36,190 nt of DNA from Acinetobacter sp. WU_MDCI_Axc73 (GTDB taxonomy: Bacteria > Pseudomonadota > Gammaproteobacteria > Pseudomonadales > Moraxellaceae). Shown one piece after another: positions 17,449 through 26,092 of the stretch; within the stretch, counting starts at the first letter, position 1, and each line of letters starts with the position of its first letter. The notes under the pieces were generated by a model. That model did not search any database and was not told where the DNA came from. It saw nothing but the letters and a program-made list of their open reading frames with translations. A program made the position numbers and the translations under genes. The stretch lies in contig NZ_JAHPRO010000028.1 in the NCBI RefSeq assembly GCF_025562455.1, forward strand, positions 1 to 36,190, written 5' to 3'.

Positions 17449-18573
17449 ATGTTCACAAAATTACAGAATATCTATCAGCTCGGCTGTAAAGAGCTTTGGA
17501 GTCTTTGGCGTGATCCAATCATGCTAGTGTTAATTATTTACACTTTTACTGTATCAGTTTACACATCATCAACTGCTGTAAAAGAAACATTGAATATGGC
17601 GCCGATTGCGATTGTTGATGAGGATCATTCAACTTTGTCTGAACGGATTTCTTCAGCATTTTATCCTCCAAATTTTACCAGTAAAACGACAACGCTGAAC
17701 ACGATGGATGAGGGTATGGATGCAGGTGAGTTTACTTTTGCAGTAAATATCCCAGCCAATTTTCAGCAAGATGTGTTGTCTGGCGAAAGTGCGGAGATTC
17801 AAGTCAATGTTGATGCAACCCGTATGACTCAAGCTATGTCGGGTGCAGGCTATATTCAGCAGATAATTCAGTCTGAAGTGAATGAATATGTGCTGCGTAA
17901 CCGTGAAGTCACTAATCTGCCTATAGATTTGGCGATACGCTCGCGTTTTAATCCAACACTTGAAAAGCAATGGTTTATGAGTGTCATGCAGATTATTAAT
18001 AACGTTGCAATGCTTTCAATTATTCTGACTGGTGCAGCGCTGATTCGTGAACGTGAGCATGGCACCATTGAACATTTGATGGTAATGCCAGTAACGGTAT
18101 TTGAAATCATGATGTCCAAAGTCTGGTCAATGAGTCTTGTGGTATTAATCGCTGCATTTGTTGGCTTAAAAGTCGTGGTTCAAGGTGTATTGCATGTACC
18201 GATTGACGGCAGTTTGCCGCTATTTTTCTTTGGCGCCTTACTCACACTGTTTGCAACTACTTCGATGGGTATTTATATGGCAACCGTTTCGAAATCCATG
18301 CCGCAGTTTGGCTTGCTAATGATGTTGGTACTAATTCCAATGCAAATGTTGTCAGGTGGGTTAACCCCACGTGAAAGCATGCCGGAAATAGTGCAGCAGG
18401 TCATGATGATTGCTCCAACTACACACTTCGTCTCTTTGGCTCAGGCCATTTTATACCGTAATGCAGGATTCGATGTGGTGTGGCCATCATTTGTATGGTT
18501 GTTAGGTATTGCGTCAGTGTTTTTTTATGTGTCTTGGAAGCGCTTTAAAGACACGATTCATACCATGGCGTAA
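17449..18573 (+). CDS. ABC-2 type permease (YhhJ-like)
   Basis: 374-aa membrane subunit, starting one base after the RbbA-like gene stops. It has one N-terminal helix (MLVLIIYTFTVSVYT, about residues 24-38), a periplasmic domain of about 130 residues, then five or so helices from about 175 to 365. The motif AALIREREHGTIEHLMVMPV near 197-216 (read in parts) is the ABC-2 permease hallmark. It lacks an ATPase and would pair with the permease half of the RbbA-like protein. It is the last gene of the tetR-exporter operon, followed by a strong terminator. Confidence 0.92.
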   Translation: MFTKLQNIYQLGCKELWSLWRDPIMLVLIIYTFTVSVYTSSTAVKETLNMAPIAIVDEDHSTLSERISSAFYPPNFTSKTTTLNTMDEGMDAGEFTFAVNIPANFQQDVLSGESAEIQVNVDATRMTQAMSGAGYIQQIIQSEVNEYVLRNREVTNLPIDLAIRSRFNPTLEKQWFMSVMQIINNVAMLSIILTGAALIREREHGTIEHLMVMPVTVFEIMMSKVWSMSLVVLIAAFVGLKVVVQGVLHVPIDGSLPLFFFGALLTLFATTSMGIYMATVSKSMPQFGLLMMLVLIPMQMLSGGLTPRESMPEIVQQVMMIAPTTHFVSLAQAILYRNAGFDVVWPSFVWLLGIASVFFYVSWKRFKDTIHTMA

Positions 18574-18587
18574 AGGGTTTCCCTTTT

Positions 18588-18629
18588 GCAGGCAGATGAC
18601 TCCCTGAATAGTCTGCCTGCTTTTTTTTT
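18588..18629 (+). terminator. Rho-independent terminator of the exporter operon
   Basis: GCAGGCAGA, a 15-base loop and TCTGCCTGC form a perfect 9-bp stem followed by nine T residues. It lies 15 bases after the stop of the ABC-2 permease gene. Confidence 0.92.
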
Positions 18630-18714
18630 ATTCTTTGATAATAATTCAATGGCGCAAGATTTAAATAAATGTCATTGAATAGCATAATTTTTTTGAAATT
18701 TATAGGGGAATGTA

Positions 18715-20307
18715 GTGCTTCAAATTCTCTCTGAACTATGCGGCGGTGTCGGTCTATTTTTAATTGGTATGACGTTACTGACTGATAGCCTTAAAGAAAT
18801 TGCAGGTCAGACCTTGAAGGAGTTACTGACAAGGTTTACGGCAACGCCGTTTAAAGCCATGCTGTCAGGTTTGGGTATGACATTGCTGGTGAATTCATCT
18901 ACAGCAACAATTGTCGCCGCCATTGGTTTTGTCGGAGCAGGGGTACTCAGTTTCACGCAAGCCATGAGTGTAGTGATTGGTGCCAATATCGGCACAACCA
19001 GTACTGGTTGGATTGTGGCATTTTTGGGCATGAAATTTTCCATTTCCATGTTGGCATTACCGATGATTGCTTTAGGCGCTCTGCTTAAACTCATCGCTAA
19101 AGGCCAAATGGCCTTATTGGGCCTTGTGATTGCAGGCTTTGGTCTGATTTTCTTTGGCATCGATGTTTTGCAAAAAGCCATGGCGGGGTTTGCTGTACAC
19201 TCAGATTTATCCTTTTTTGGTTATGACAGCTTGTGGTCACAATTGGTTTTGGTGCTGATCGGCATCATTATGGCAATGCTGCTGCAGTCCTCTAGTGCAT
19301 CTATTACAGCGACTATGGCTGCCTTAGTCAGTGGTGCGATTGACTTGCCGCAGGCGCTATATATGGTGATTGGGCAAAATATTGGTGCAGTCAGCATTAC
19401 CGTGATTTCGGTGATTGGCGCTTCGATCAATGCCAAACGAACAGTTGCTGTGAACGTGATTTTTAATCTCGTGAGTGCGATTGCTGCATTTTTCCTGTTA
19501 GCACCGTTTTTTCTTTGGTTGATTAAACACAGTGCATTTTTCAGCAGCATTGATCAAGTGATTATGCTCGCGATGTTTCATACAGCATTCAGTGTGTTGG
19601 GGGCATGTATGTTTATGCCAAGTCTGAAATTTTTAGAACAGAAAATTATCCAATGGTTGCCAAGTAATAATCCTGCCATTTTAGACAGTCTGGATGATGC
19701 AAGTTTGCAAGTACCTGCCATTGCAGTACAGGCCGCGGAAAAGGCGGTATATTTCAGCATATTTGAGATTTTTAAAATTCTACAAATGGTTTTTCAGACC
19801 GGTACATTACCTAGACATCAACAGTTGAATACGCTGAATGAGATTATTCAGCATATTGAGCAGTATTTAGAAAAAATAGCGATTCCTGAGCATCCTGCAC
19901 TCAAACAAAAATTCTTATCATTACTGCGAGTAATGGTCTATGTACGTGTCTTACATAATGATTTAGAGCGTTTAGATAATGCCATATTGCTACGAACACA
20001 GCCGGCAATTTTTCAGTTAGCACTAGATTATTGCAATATTTTAGAAAGTTACTTTTCACATATAGAACAGTTAGCAGATCGGTCAGTCATTGAAAATCTT
20101 AGAGCCGATTTAAATCAGTTAAAAAAATGGACCAGTAGCCATCGTGCCGAAACGCGTAAAAAAGTCATGGAATATACCGAAGTAAATCAATTAAGCGCAT
20201 CCAAAGGGGTGGAATTATTAGCTGCACAGCGTTGGATGGATCGCTTAATTGCACATAGCTATCGTTTCTCTAACGTGATGTATGAGCGTCTTTTAGAGGA
20301 GTCTTGA
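18715..20307 (+). CDS. Na+/phosphate cotransporter, PNaS family with PhoU-like C-terminus
   Basis: 530-aa inner-membrane sodium:phosphate transporter of the NptA/YjbB type. Two inverted repeats carry the family's serine-rich motifs: LLVNSSTATIVAAIG near 58-72 and MLLQSSSASITATMAAL near 187-203 (QSSS). Each is followed by GxNIGT-type segments (VIGANIGTTSTG, VIGQNIGAVSI). About eight helices end near residue 310. The remaining 200 residues are a soluble helical PhoU-like domain. The GTG start at 18715 follows AGGGGA. Direction of Pi flow is uncertain: some YjbB-type proteins export phosphate. Its place ahead of an MgtC-like gene and ppk1 suggests a role in phosphate balance for polyphosphate synthesis. 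Confidence 0.92.
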   Translation: MLQILSELCGGVGLFLIGMTLLTDSLKEIAGQTLKELLTRFTATPFKAMLSGLGMTLLVNSSTATIVAAIGFVGAGVLSFTQAMSVVIGANIGTTSTGWIVAFLGMKFSISMLALPMIALGALLKLIAKGQMALLGLVIAGFGLIFFGIDVLQKAMAGFAVHSDLSFFGYDSLWSQLVLVLIGIIMAMLLQSSSASITATMAALVSGAIDLPQALYMVIGQNIGAVSITVISVIGASINAKRTVAVNVIFNLVSAIAAFFLLAPFFLWLIKHSAFFSSIDQVIMLAMFHTAFSVLGACMFMPSLKFLEQKIIQWLPSNNPAILDSLDDASLQVPAIAVQAAEKAVYFSIFEIFKILQMVFQTGTLPRHQQLNTLNEIIQHIEQYLEKIAIPEHPALKQKFLSLLRVMVYVRVLHNDLERLDNAILLRTQPAIFQLALDYCNILESYFSHIEQLADRSVIENLRADLNQLKKWTSSHRAETRKKVMEYTEVNQLSASKGVELLAAQRWMDRLIAHSYRFSNVMYERLLEES

Positions 20308-20356
20308 TGAATGTGGTTCATCGCATTTTTTATCCAGCTGTGTTGAGGCTAAGAAA

Positions 20357-21625
20357 TTGAATACTGTATTACTAGATTTGTCCTTTCAAGAATTATTGAG
20401 AGTCATGGTATCTGCATTAGGCTGCGGTTTATTAATCGGTTTAGAACGGGAAAGGCATAATCGTAAAGAAAGTGAACCCAGTTTTGCCGGACTGCGTTCA
20501 TTTACCATTTGCGCCTTGCTTGGGGCAGTATGTTTTTTACTACATCTTGCAGTAGGTATCTTAGGTGCATTTTCAGTCACGACTTTTTGTGTTTATAGCC
20601 TGATTAAACAAAAACAGGATATTGGTGCGACCACTGAACTGGCATTTTTGATGACCTATTTGATTGGTGCATTATGTGTGTTTAATGTGCCGCTTGCTGC
20701 AGGGTTAGCGGTAGTGTTGTGTCTGATTTTAATGGGCAAGCAGTCATTGCATTATTTTGCTGGCAATTGGATTCAGCATTTTGAACTGCGTGACGGTTTG
20801 TTTTTACTGGCACTGATTTTAATTGCCTTGCCACTGATGCCGGATCAGGCAATGTGGGGCACAGTACTCAATCCATATGTGATTCTAAAACTGCTGATCA
20901 TGATTTTAGGCGTACAGTCCTTGGCACATATTGCTAAACGTCTCTTGCCAAACAATAAAGCCTTGATGTTGTCATCTTTGGCATCCGGTTTTGTTTCTAG
21001 CACCGCAACTATTGCCAGTTTGGGCATGGAAGTCCGTTCAGGCAAAGCAGAAGCCAAATCTAATGCTGGTGCAGGCTTAATTTCCTGTATTGCGACCCTG
21101 TTACAGCTGCTGATTATTGTCGCAGGGATTAATTTTGCTTGGTTTAAGGTTTTATTGTTGCCTTGCAGTATTGGCATTGCAGTGCTTTTGATCATTGCCT
21201 TGATGTTAATTCATTCATCCAAAGCGACGATGGGTCAACAGGCTACACCACAAAATGATATTACGCATATGGACAGTCGGATGTTCAGCATTAAGGAAGC
21301 CTTGATCATTGTGGTAACACTGACAGTGATTCAAGCAGCGGTATATGGCTTGAATGTAGTGTTGGGTGATAGCGGTTTGATTATTGGGGCATTCTTCGCT
21401 TCTTTATTTGAAGTGCATGCCGCCATGGCAACGGTGGTGATGCAAGGAACACCACAGCAGATGACGTTGGTCTACGCTATGATGATTGGTTTGGCTGCAC
21501 ATGCATTTTCTAAAAGCATCAATGCATTTTTAACTGGTGGCGGGAAATATTTTCTATATTTTGCCCCCGCACAAATGCTGCATATGGCGATTTTAATGGC
21601 GGTACTTTGGATGGTTATTCAGTAA
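20357..21625 (+). CDS. MgtC/SapB family membrane protein with DUF4010
   Basis: 422-aa protein with about twelve hydrophobic segments. The N-terminal part has the MgtC/SapB signature (GCGLLIGLERERHNR at about 22-36, AGLRSFTICALLGAV at about 44-58). The C-terminal two-thirds matches the DUF4010 type (SSLASGFVSSTATIASLGME near 206-225, read in parts, and FASLFEVHAAMATVVMQG near 344). MgtC proteins act in growth at low Mg2+ and modulate ATP synthase or phosphate uptake in several bacteria; the role of the DUF4010 form is not established. The TTG start at 20357 follows GAGG by eight bases and no better start exists in the frame. It lies 49 bases after the Na/Pi cotransporter gene and probably shares its transcript. 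Mg2+ is a counter-ion of polyphosphate, which fits the neighbours. Confidence 0.88.
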   Translation: MNTVLLDLSFQELLRVMVSALGCGLLIGLERERHNRKESEPSFAGLRSFTICALLGAVCFLLHLAVGILGAFSVTTFCVYSLIKQKQDIGATTELAFLMTYLIGALCVFNVPLAAGLAVVLCLILMGKQSLHYFAGNWIQHFELRDGLFLLALILIALPLMPDQAMWGTVLNPYVILKLLIMILGVQSLAHIAKRLLPNNKALMLSSLASGFVSSTATIASLGMEVRSGKAEAKSNAGAGLISCIATLLQLLIIVAGINFAWFKVLLLPCSIGIAVLLIIALMLIHSSKATMGQQATPQNDITHMDSRMFSIKEALIIVVTLTVIQAAVYGLNVVLGDSGLIIGAFFASLFEVHAAMATVVMQGTPQQMTLVYAMMIGLAAHAFSKSINAFLTGGGKYFLYFAPAQMLHMAILMAVLWMVIQ

Positions 21626-21737
21626 ATTTAGGATTTATTTTCAATATTTTAGAATGATATTTAAGTTTTTGTTTTGTAATTCTATTTATTTTTAGCCAAC
21701 TAAAAATGGCATTGCTTTTAAGAAATATGGGTAGTAT

Positions 21738-23816
21738 ATGAATTCCGTAGTTACACAAGCCTCCCCCCCGGTATATGGTCAAGTTGAGCGATATATTAAT
21801 CGCGAGTTGTCAATTTTAGATTTTAATTTACGTGTCTTAGAACAAGCGGTCGATCCTTTAAATCCACTCTTAGAAAAATTGAATTTTTTATTAATTTTTT
21901 CTAGAAATTTAGATGAGTTTTTTGAAATTCGTGTTGCAACTATGTTGGAACATTTTGTTCAAGAGCGAGACATACAAACGGCTGATGGTTTATCCCCACA
22001 AGAAATTTTACATCAAATTTCGGAGACAGCACATGCTGCGATTGAACGCCAATATCAAATTTTAAATGAGCAAATTTTTCCGCAGTTAAGAGAAGAAGGC
22101 ATCAGCTTTTTAAGACGTGGAGAGTTAACTCAAGCACAATCTAATTGGGTCAAAAAATATTTTCAGGAACAGGTTGCACCAGCCTTAACACCAATAAGTT
22201 TAGATCCTGCGCATCCCTTTCCACGCTTGGTCAACAAATCACTTAATTTCATTGTGACTTTGGAAGGTAAGGATGCCTTTGGCCGTCAGATCGATTTGGC
22301 AGTGGTTCCTGCACCACGTTCATTGCCACGTGTGGTGCGTTTGCCAGATGAGTTGACCGAAGGCAAAGAGCATCATGTGATGCTCTCTTCAATTATTCAT
22401 ACTCATGTGTCTGATTTATTTCCGGGAATGACGGCAACGGGTTGCTATCAATTTAGAGTAACCCGAAATGCAGATTTAACGTTAACTGAAGATGTTGAAG
22501 ACTTAGCGGAAGCCTTAAAAGACGAACTCAGTTCACGCCGTTTTGGTCGGGCAGTACGTTTGGAGGTCAATAAAAATTGTCCAACACATATTTATGAATA
22601 CTTACTCAAAGAATTCGATTTGGATACGCATCAATTGTATCGTGTCGACGGGCCTGTTAATTTGGCTCGATTGGTCTCGGATTTTAAACGCCCATATTTA
22701 CGCTATGAGCCACATACTCCTGTGATTCCAAAAATACTGAAAAAATCTGCAAATATTTTCAGTGCGATGCAGAAACAAGATATTTTATTGCATCATCCTT
22801 TTGAATCATTTTCCCCTGTAATTCGATTATTACGTGAAGCCGCGCAAGATCCGCATGTTTTGGCCATTAAACAGACCTTGTACCGTAGCGGTGCAAATTC
22901 AGAAATTGTGCAAATTTTGGCTGAGGCGGCAAGAAATGGTAAAGAAGTCACCGCAGTGATTGAATTACGAGCACGGTTTGATGAAGAGTCCAATATCGCT
23001 GTTGCCAATGTTTTACAGGAAGCGGGTGCCGTGGTGGTATATGGCATTGTCGGCTATAAAACTCATGCCAAAATGATTTTGGTGGTACGCCGAGAAAATC
23101 AAAAACTGGTGCGCTACGCACATTTAGGTACAGGAAATTATCATGCTGGCAATGCCAAAATTTACACTGATTACGGTTTATTAACGACCAATCAAGATTT
23201 GTGTGAAGATGTACATCGTATTTTTCAAGAATTAACCGGTATGGGCAAAATGGTGAAGTTAAAGAAACTTCTACATGCACCATTTACTTTGCATAGTCAG
23301 TTGATGAATTTTATTGAAAACGAGATTGTGCTTGCGAAAGCAGGGAAACCGGCAAAAATTATCATTAAGGTCAATGCACTAACCGAAGTTCAATTGATTA
23401 ATAAATTATACGAAGCTTCTCAAGCTGGTGTGCAAATAGAATTAATCATTCGTTCTATTTGTTGTTTACGTCCAGGCCTAATTGGCTTATCAGAAAATAT
23501 TCGTGTTCGCTCAATTGTAGGGCGTTTTCTTGAGCATACTCGTGTCTATTATTTTTACAATAATGGTGATACACGTGTGTATTGTTCTAGTGCTGACTGG
23601 ATGGAGCGTAATTTATTTAAACGTGTTGAAGTGTGCTTTCCTATTGAAAATACTAGACTCAAAAAAAGAATTTATCAGCAAGGGTTAGAAAATTATTTAA
23701 TGGATAATCAACAAGCATGGCTATTACAAAGTGATGGTAGTTGGAAGCGTAACTCATGCATAGAAAATGAAAAGCCACATAATGCGCAGCACTTTTTGTT
23801 AAGCGTTATAAGGTAA
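21738..23816 (+). CDS. ppk1: Polyphosphate kinase 1
   Basis: Reversibly polymerises the ATP gamma-phosphate into polyphosphate, working at the inner face of the membrane. It has 692 aa, the usual length. Seen: the N-terminal domain ([32 protein letters not shown]), the ATP-binding and PLD-like C1/C2 domains ([26 protein letters not shown]), the phosphohistidine region [11 protein letters not shown] near 440-450, [20 protein letters not shown] near 461-480 and the second conserved histidine in [11 protein letters not shown] near 596. It has its own 112-base leader and could have its own promoter. With pap it gives both synthesis and AMP-dependent use of polyphosphate. No exopolyphosphatase (ppx) is beside it. 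Confidence 0.96.
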   Translation: MNSVVTQASPPVYGQVERYINRELSILDFNLRVLEQAVDPLNPLLEKLNFLLIFSRNLDEFFEIRVATMLEHFVQERDIQTADGLSPQEILHQISETAHAAIERQYQILNEQIFPQLREEGISFLRRGELTQAQSNWVKKYFQEQVAPALTPISLDPAHPFPRLVNKSLNFIVTLEGKDAFGRQIDLAVVPAPRSLPRVVRLPDELTEGKEHHVMLSSIIHTHVSDLFPGMTATGCYQFRVTRNADLTLTEDVEDLAEALKDELSSRRFGRAVRLEVNKNCPTHIYEYLLKEFDLDTHQLYRVDGPVNLARLVSDFKRPYLRYEPHTPVIPKILKKSANIFSAMQKQDILLHHPFESFSPVIRLLREAAQDPHVLAIKQTLYRSGANSEIVQILAEAARNGKEVTAVIELRARFDEESNIAVANVLQEAGAVVVYGIVGYKTHAKMILVVRRENQKLVRYAHLGTGNYHAGNAKIYTDYGLLTTNQDLCEDVHRIFQELTGMGKMVKLKKLLHAPFTLHSQLMNFIENEIVLAKAGKPAKIIIKVNALTEVQLINKLYEASQAGVQIELIIRSICCLRPGLIGLSENIRVRSIVGRFLEHTRVYYFYNNGDTRVYCSSADWMERNLFKRVEVCFPIENTRLKKRIYQQGLENYLMDNQQAWLLQSDGSWKRNSCIENEKPHNAQHFLLSVIR

Positions 23817-23877
23817 ATGCTTAACTTAAAGTTAACTCTTTTTAGGCCTATTCAACAACATTTAAGAAATTATGATC

Positions 23878-24235
23878 TTTCGATACAGGTGGAATGCCAC
23901 TAATTTTAAAGTAGCAAGCACTTTGCCACCTTTTGTCAAATAAAGTTATAGGCAGATATAATATTTTAAGTTGTTGGATGGTCATTGTTTTTTGATTTAA
24001 CACATTTAAATAGGATAAACATTTTTGGGTACTTTATATTTTGATCAAGTCTTACCTGTCCAGATGCCGAAGTTGATCTTTTTGCCTTGGTAAAAATATT
24101 TCATTTGGCTTATTTTATTTCATAGCGAATGAGTACGATGAAACAATAATGACATAATTTGAATATATCTAAATTATGTCGGTTTTCATTTGATCTAAAT
24201 TTTTTAAATTCTTTTCATATCATTATATGAAAAAT
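23878..24235 (-). pseudogene. Decayed 3' end of a second 1071-aa-type trio recombinase gene
   Basis: This stretch can be aligned by eye with 2979-3340, the last 120 or so codons of the intact recombinase gene, in the same orientation. Anchors: CGATACAGG at 23881 and 2982; CTTTGCCACCTTTTGTCAAA at 23921 against CTTTGGCATCTTTTGTTGAG at 3024; CAAGTCTT at 24046 and 3151; CCTTGG at 24085 and 3201; ATTTGATCT near 24195 and 3317. In translation, LYLTKGGKVLATLK matches LYSTKDAKALAAFK, and DQLRHLDR-stop-DLI matches HQFWHLLGQDLV. Stops and at least two frameshifts show it is dead. The identity is only partial, so it derives from a related element rather than a recent duplicate. Confidence 0.75.
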
Positions 24236-24242
24236 TTCTGTA

Positions 24243-24338
24243 TTAGCTGATAGTAATACGGTAGAGAATAATTAAAAAACTGCTGATTAAAATGATAAGA
24301 GTAAAGGGAATTAAAAATTTATTAGATGTGAGCTTCAT
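24243..24338 (-). CDS. Possible 31-aa single-span membrane peptide
   Basis: A short frame with ATG at 24338 preceded by AGGA at nine bases. The product is a single hydrophobic helix with a basic N-terminus (MKLTSNKFLIPFTLIILISS then FLIILYRITIS). Size and form resemble small membrane proteins such as KdpF-type subunits or type I toxins, but no family is recognised. In such AT-rich DNA a hydrophobic short frame can arise by chance. Confidence 0.3.
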   Translation of the reverse strand: MKLTSNKFLIPFTLIILISSFLIILYRITIS

Positions 24339-24494
24339 TTTTTCATTTTCCTATCACAAGATGCTGTTTTATATATTATAATTATACTATAAGTTATGTT
24401 GAAAATAACAAAAAATATGTAATTTTTTAACATGATTTTAAAAATTTAACTGAAATTGATAAGGGTTATTTTCGATTTTTATTTTCTCAATTTG

Positions 24495-24693
24495 ATGAAA
24501 AAATATGAACCAATTTTCATAAAAGGTAGTATAGATTTAACTCTTAAAAAAGCAATTTTTGATATTGTTAAATTAATTTTGTTATATTTGAAAATTAGAT
24601 GGTATTGAATTTGGATGGAGAGAATTCTTACTACTTCTAATTATCTTGATATTAAGTGTAATACCAATACTTATAGGTTTTACACTTATATAG
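24495..24693 (+). pseudogene. Frameshifted small membrane protein
   Basis: ATG at 24495 opens 37 codons (MKKYEPIFIKGSIDLTLKKA...) and stops at 24608. From 24601 another frame continues with GIEFGWREFLLLLIILILSV and ends in FTLI-stop at 24693. A single frameshift near 24601 would join them into a protein of about 66 residues with a cytoplasmic basic part and one or two membrane helices. I do not recognise it, and no ribosome binding site is evident. Confidence 0.3.
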
Positions 24694-24712
24694 ATTCTAA
24701 ATCTAAATTATT

Positions 24713-25459
24713 TTACTGATTAAATCTTAGATCATCCCAATAACATGGCACTACAATCAAATTGTTCTCATGTAACCGTGACCATAATCGGGCACCTAAA
24801 TCCCGCTGCATATTTTGGATTGTGAAATTGGAAATCAGCAGTGTAGATTTCATATTGTCATAACGACTATATAAAACCTTATGCACCATCTCCAGGCGTT
24901 TTTCATGTCGGTCATGCAGGCCATATTCATCTATCACCAATAAATCAAAACTGGAGAAATGCTCGATAACTTCCTTTTCAGAGCGTGAAGCATCTGACCA
25001 GGTGTCCATCATTTTTTGAGCAATTTCTGCACTGGTATAGTAGCGTGCAGATTTTGTACTGTTATGCAGAATGTTGCGAATGATTGACGCACTCAGATGA
25101 GTCTTTCCTGTACCTGGTGTACCAATGAGCAGCAGGTTTGGATAATGGTCAGAAATAATTTGCTGTGCAAAAGCCTGACATAGTTTTATGGCATTGTCTT
25201 GAGCAGGACATGCAACTACATAATTCTTGAAGCCACGGTCCAGGTAGCGTTTATTGAGCCCTGAGTTTTTGATTTTCTGTTGCAGCAACCGTTGTTGCAG
25301 CTCATCTGCATAGGCTGCATGTGAGCGATGGACCATTTCTTTTGCACACAATTTGCAAAGCCTGTGACCGGCGATTTCCATCAGGGGTATATGATGGGTA
25401 GGGCAGAGTGCTTCTGTTGTTTCTGCGCGAAACTGGAGCGTTTTAAGCATGGTATTCAT
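24713..25459 (-). CDS. DnaC/IstB-like AAA+ ATPase, phage-type helicase loader
   Basis: 248-aa protein. An N-terminal zinc-finger-like cluster is formed by C.TH near 19 and CKLC near 35-38. Then comes an AAA+ ATPase: Walker A IGTPGTGKTHL near 111-121, Walker B LLVIDEYG near 172-179, and an arginine-finger-like LGARLWSRL near 225. This arrangement is typical of phage and prophage helicase loaders of the DnaC type, which deliver replicative helicase to an origin. It is the last gene of a minus-strand run with the DUF1376-like protein (10-base gap) and follows GGAGAAC at its start. It has stop-to-end contact with the decayed region at 24.7 kb, so the rest of the element's genes are missing on this side. 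Confidence 0.87.
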   Translation of the reverse strand: MNTMLKTLQFRAETTEALCPTHHIPLMEIAGHRLCKLCAKEMVHRSHAAYADELQQRLLQQKIKNSGLNKRYLDRGFKNYVVACPAQDNAIKLCQAFAQQIISDHYPNLLLIGTPGTGKTHLSASIIRNILHNSTKSARYYTSAEIAQKMMDTWSDASRSEKEVIEHFSSFDLLVIDEYGLHDRHEKRLEMVHKVLYSRYDNMKSTLLISNFTIQNMQRDLGARLWSRLHENNLIVVPCYWDDLRFNQ

Positions 25460-25469
25460 GATTGTTCTC

Positions 25470-26024
25470 CTAAATCCATTTTGAATTTTCTAAAAAACTC
25501 TCATTTTTTTCTTCAAAATTTGAAGATGAAGATGAAGATGAAGATGAAGATGAAGATGAAGATGAAGATGAAGGGCATGGTTCAAGCATGACTTGAGTAA
25601 TACTCGGGCTCTTCTCAGGAGCTGCTTGAGCATTTACTTTTCGTTGCTTGGCTGATGCTTGAGCATTAGTTGCGGATTTTCCCCAACGTGCTTGAGCTGC
25701 ATTTTTAGCTTTATCAGATTTCATTTGCTGATTTTGCAATGCCTGGCTTTTTAAACTGGTTAAAAAACTTGAATGAATTTGCTCAGATTCGATTTCAAAC
25801 AATTCCAGGGCTATTAGCGTATTCAACAAAGTTTTAGCCTTGGTATGTTGCGATAATTTTGTGATGCTACATACCGTAGCTAGGTCATGAGGAATAGCAC
25901 CGTTTTTCCAGAAATCCATCATTAACAGCAGTGCCGCACCAATTTGTTCTGCTGTCATTCGTGCAAATTTCGCCTGTAGGTCGCCAATATAGAGTGGCAT
26001 CCAAATTGAAATATGTTTATGCAT
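25470..26024 (-). CDS. DUF1376-like phage replication protein with variable serine tract
   Basis: 184-aa protein. The N-terminus (ISIWMPLYIGDLQAKFARMT, then AEQIGAALLLMMDFWKNGAI) matches the pattern of DUF1376 proteins, a winged-helix type found in phage replication modules next to DnaC-like loaders. The middle (about 95-150) is basic and Ala/Gln-rich (KAKNAAQARWGKS). Near the C-terminus there is an uninterrupted tract of about 17 serines encoded by a hexanucleotide repeat, then an acidic end (NFEEKNESFLENSKWI). The ATG at 26024 has AAGGTGA upstream and is preferred to a start 14 codons earlier. Probably an origin-binding or loader-partner protein; the family call is by pattern only. Confidence 0.75.
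   Translation of the reverse strand: MHKHISIWMPLYIGDLQAKFARMTAEQIGAALLLMMDFWKNGAIPHDLATVCSITKLSQHTKAKTLLNTLIALELFEIESEQIHSSFLTSLKSQALQNQQMKSDKAKNAAQARWGKSATNAQASAKQRKVNAQAAPEKSPSITQVMLEPCPSSSSSSSSSSSSSSSSSNFEEKNESFLENSKWI
25522..25573. repeat. Hexanucleotide microsatellite (GAAGAT)8.7
   Basis: Eight perfect copies of GAAGAT plus four bases, without interruption. On the coding (minus) strand it reads TCATCT repeats and encodes the serine tract of the DUF1376-like protein. Six-base units change the tract by two serines per copy without shifting frame. Confidence 0.97.
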
Positions 26025-26092
26025 GTGTTCACCTTTTTTATAGGTATAGAGGGCTAAGGTCATCAATCAGATGACCTTGTATATTTATTTGA

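Larger units (their letters stand above)
23817..24712. other. 900-base AT-rich region with decayed genes
   Basis: This gap follows ppk1. It begins with TTAACTT-A-AAGTTAA (23821-23835) and a T-rich stretch that may end the ppk1 transcript. It then holds the remnant of a trio recombinase gene (about 23878-24235), a possible 31-codon membrane peptide on the minus strand and a frameshifted small membrane protein on the plus strand. All are listed separately. No intact ordinary gene is present. Confidence 0.6.

Noticed and set aside
89..23816. A functional link between HipA growth arrest and polyphosphate genes as a single system
   Set aside because: A stringent-response link can be imagined, but the loci are separated by the recombinase operon, share no promoter or motif, and nothing in the sequence connects them.
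25328..25591. Plus-strand frame with a Lys-Met repeat
   Set aside because: It is the other strand of the hexanucleotide repeat and of the DnaC-like and DUF1376-like genes; it has no ribosome binding site and no family resemblance.
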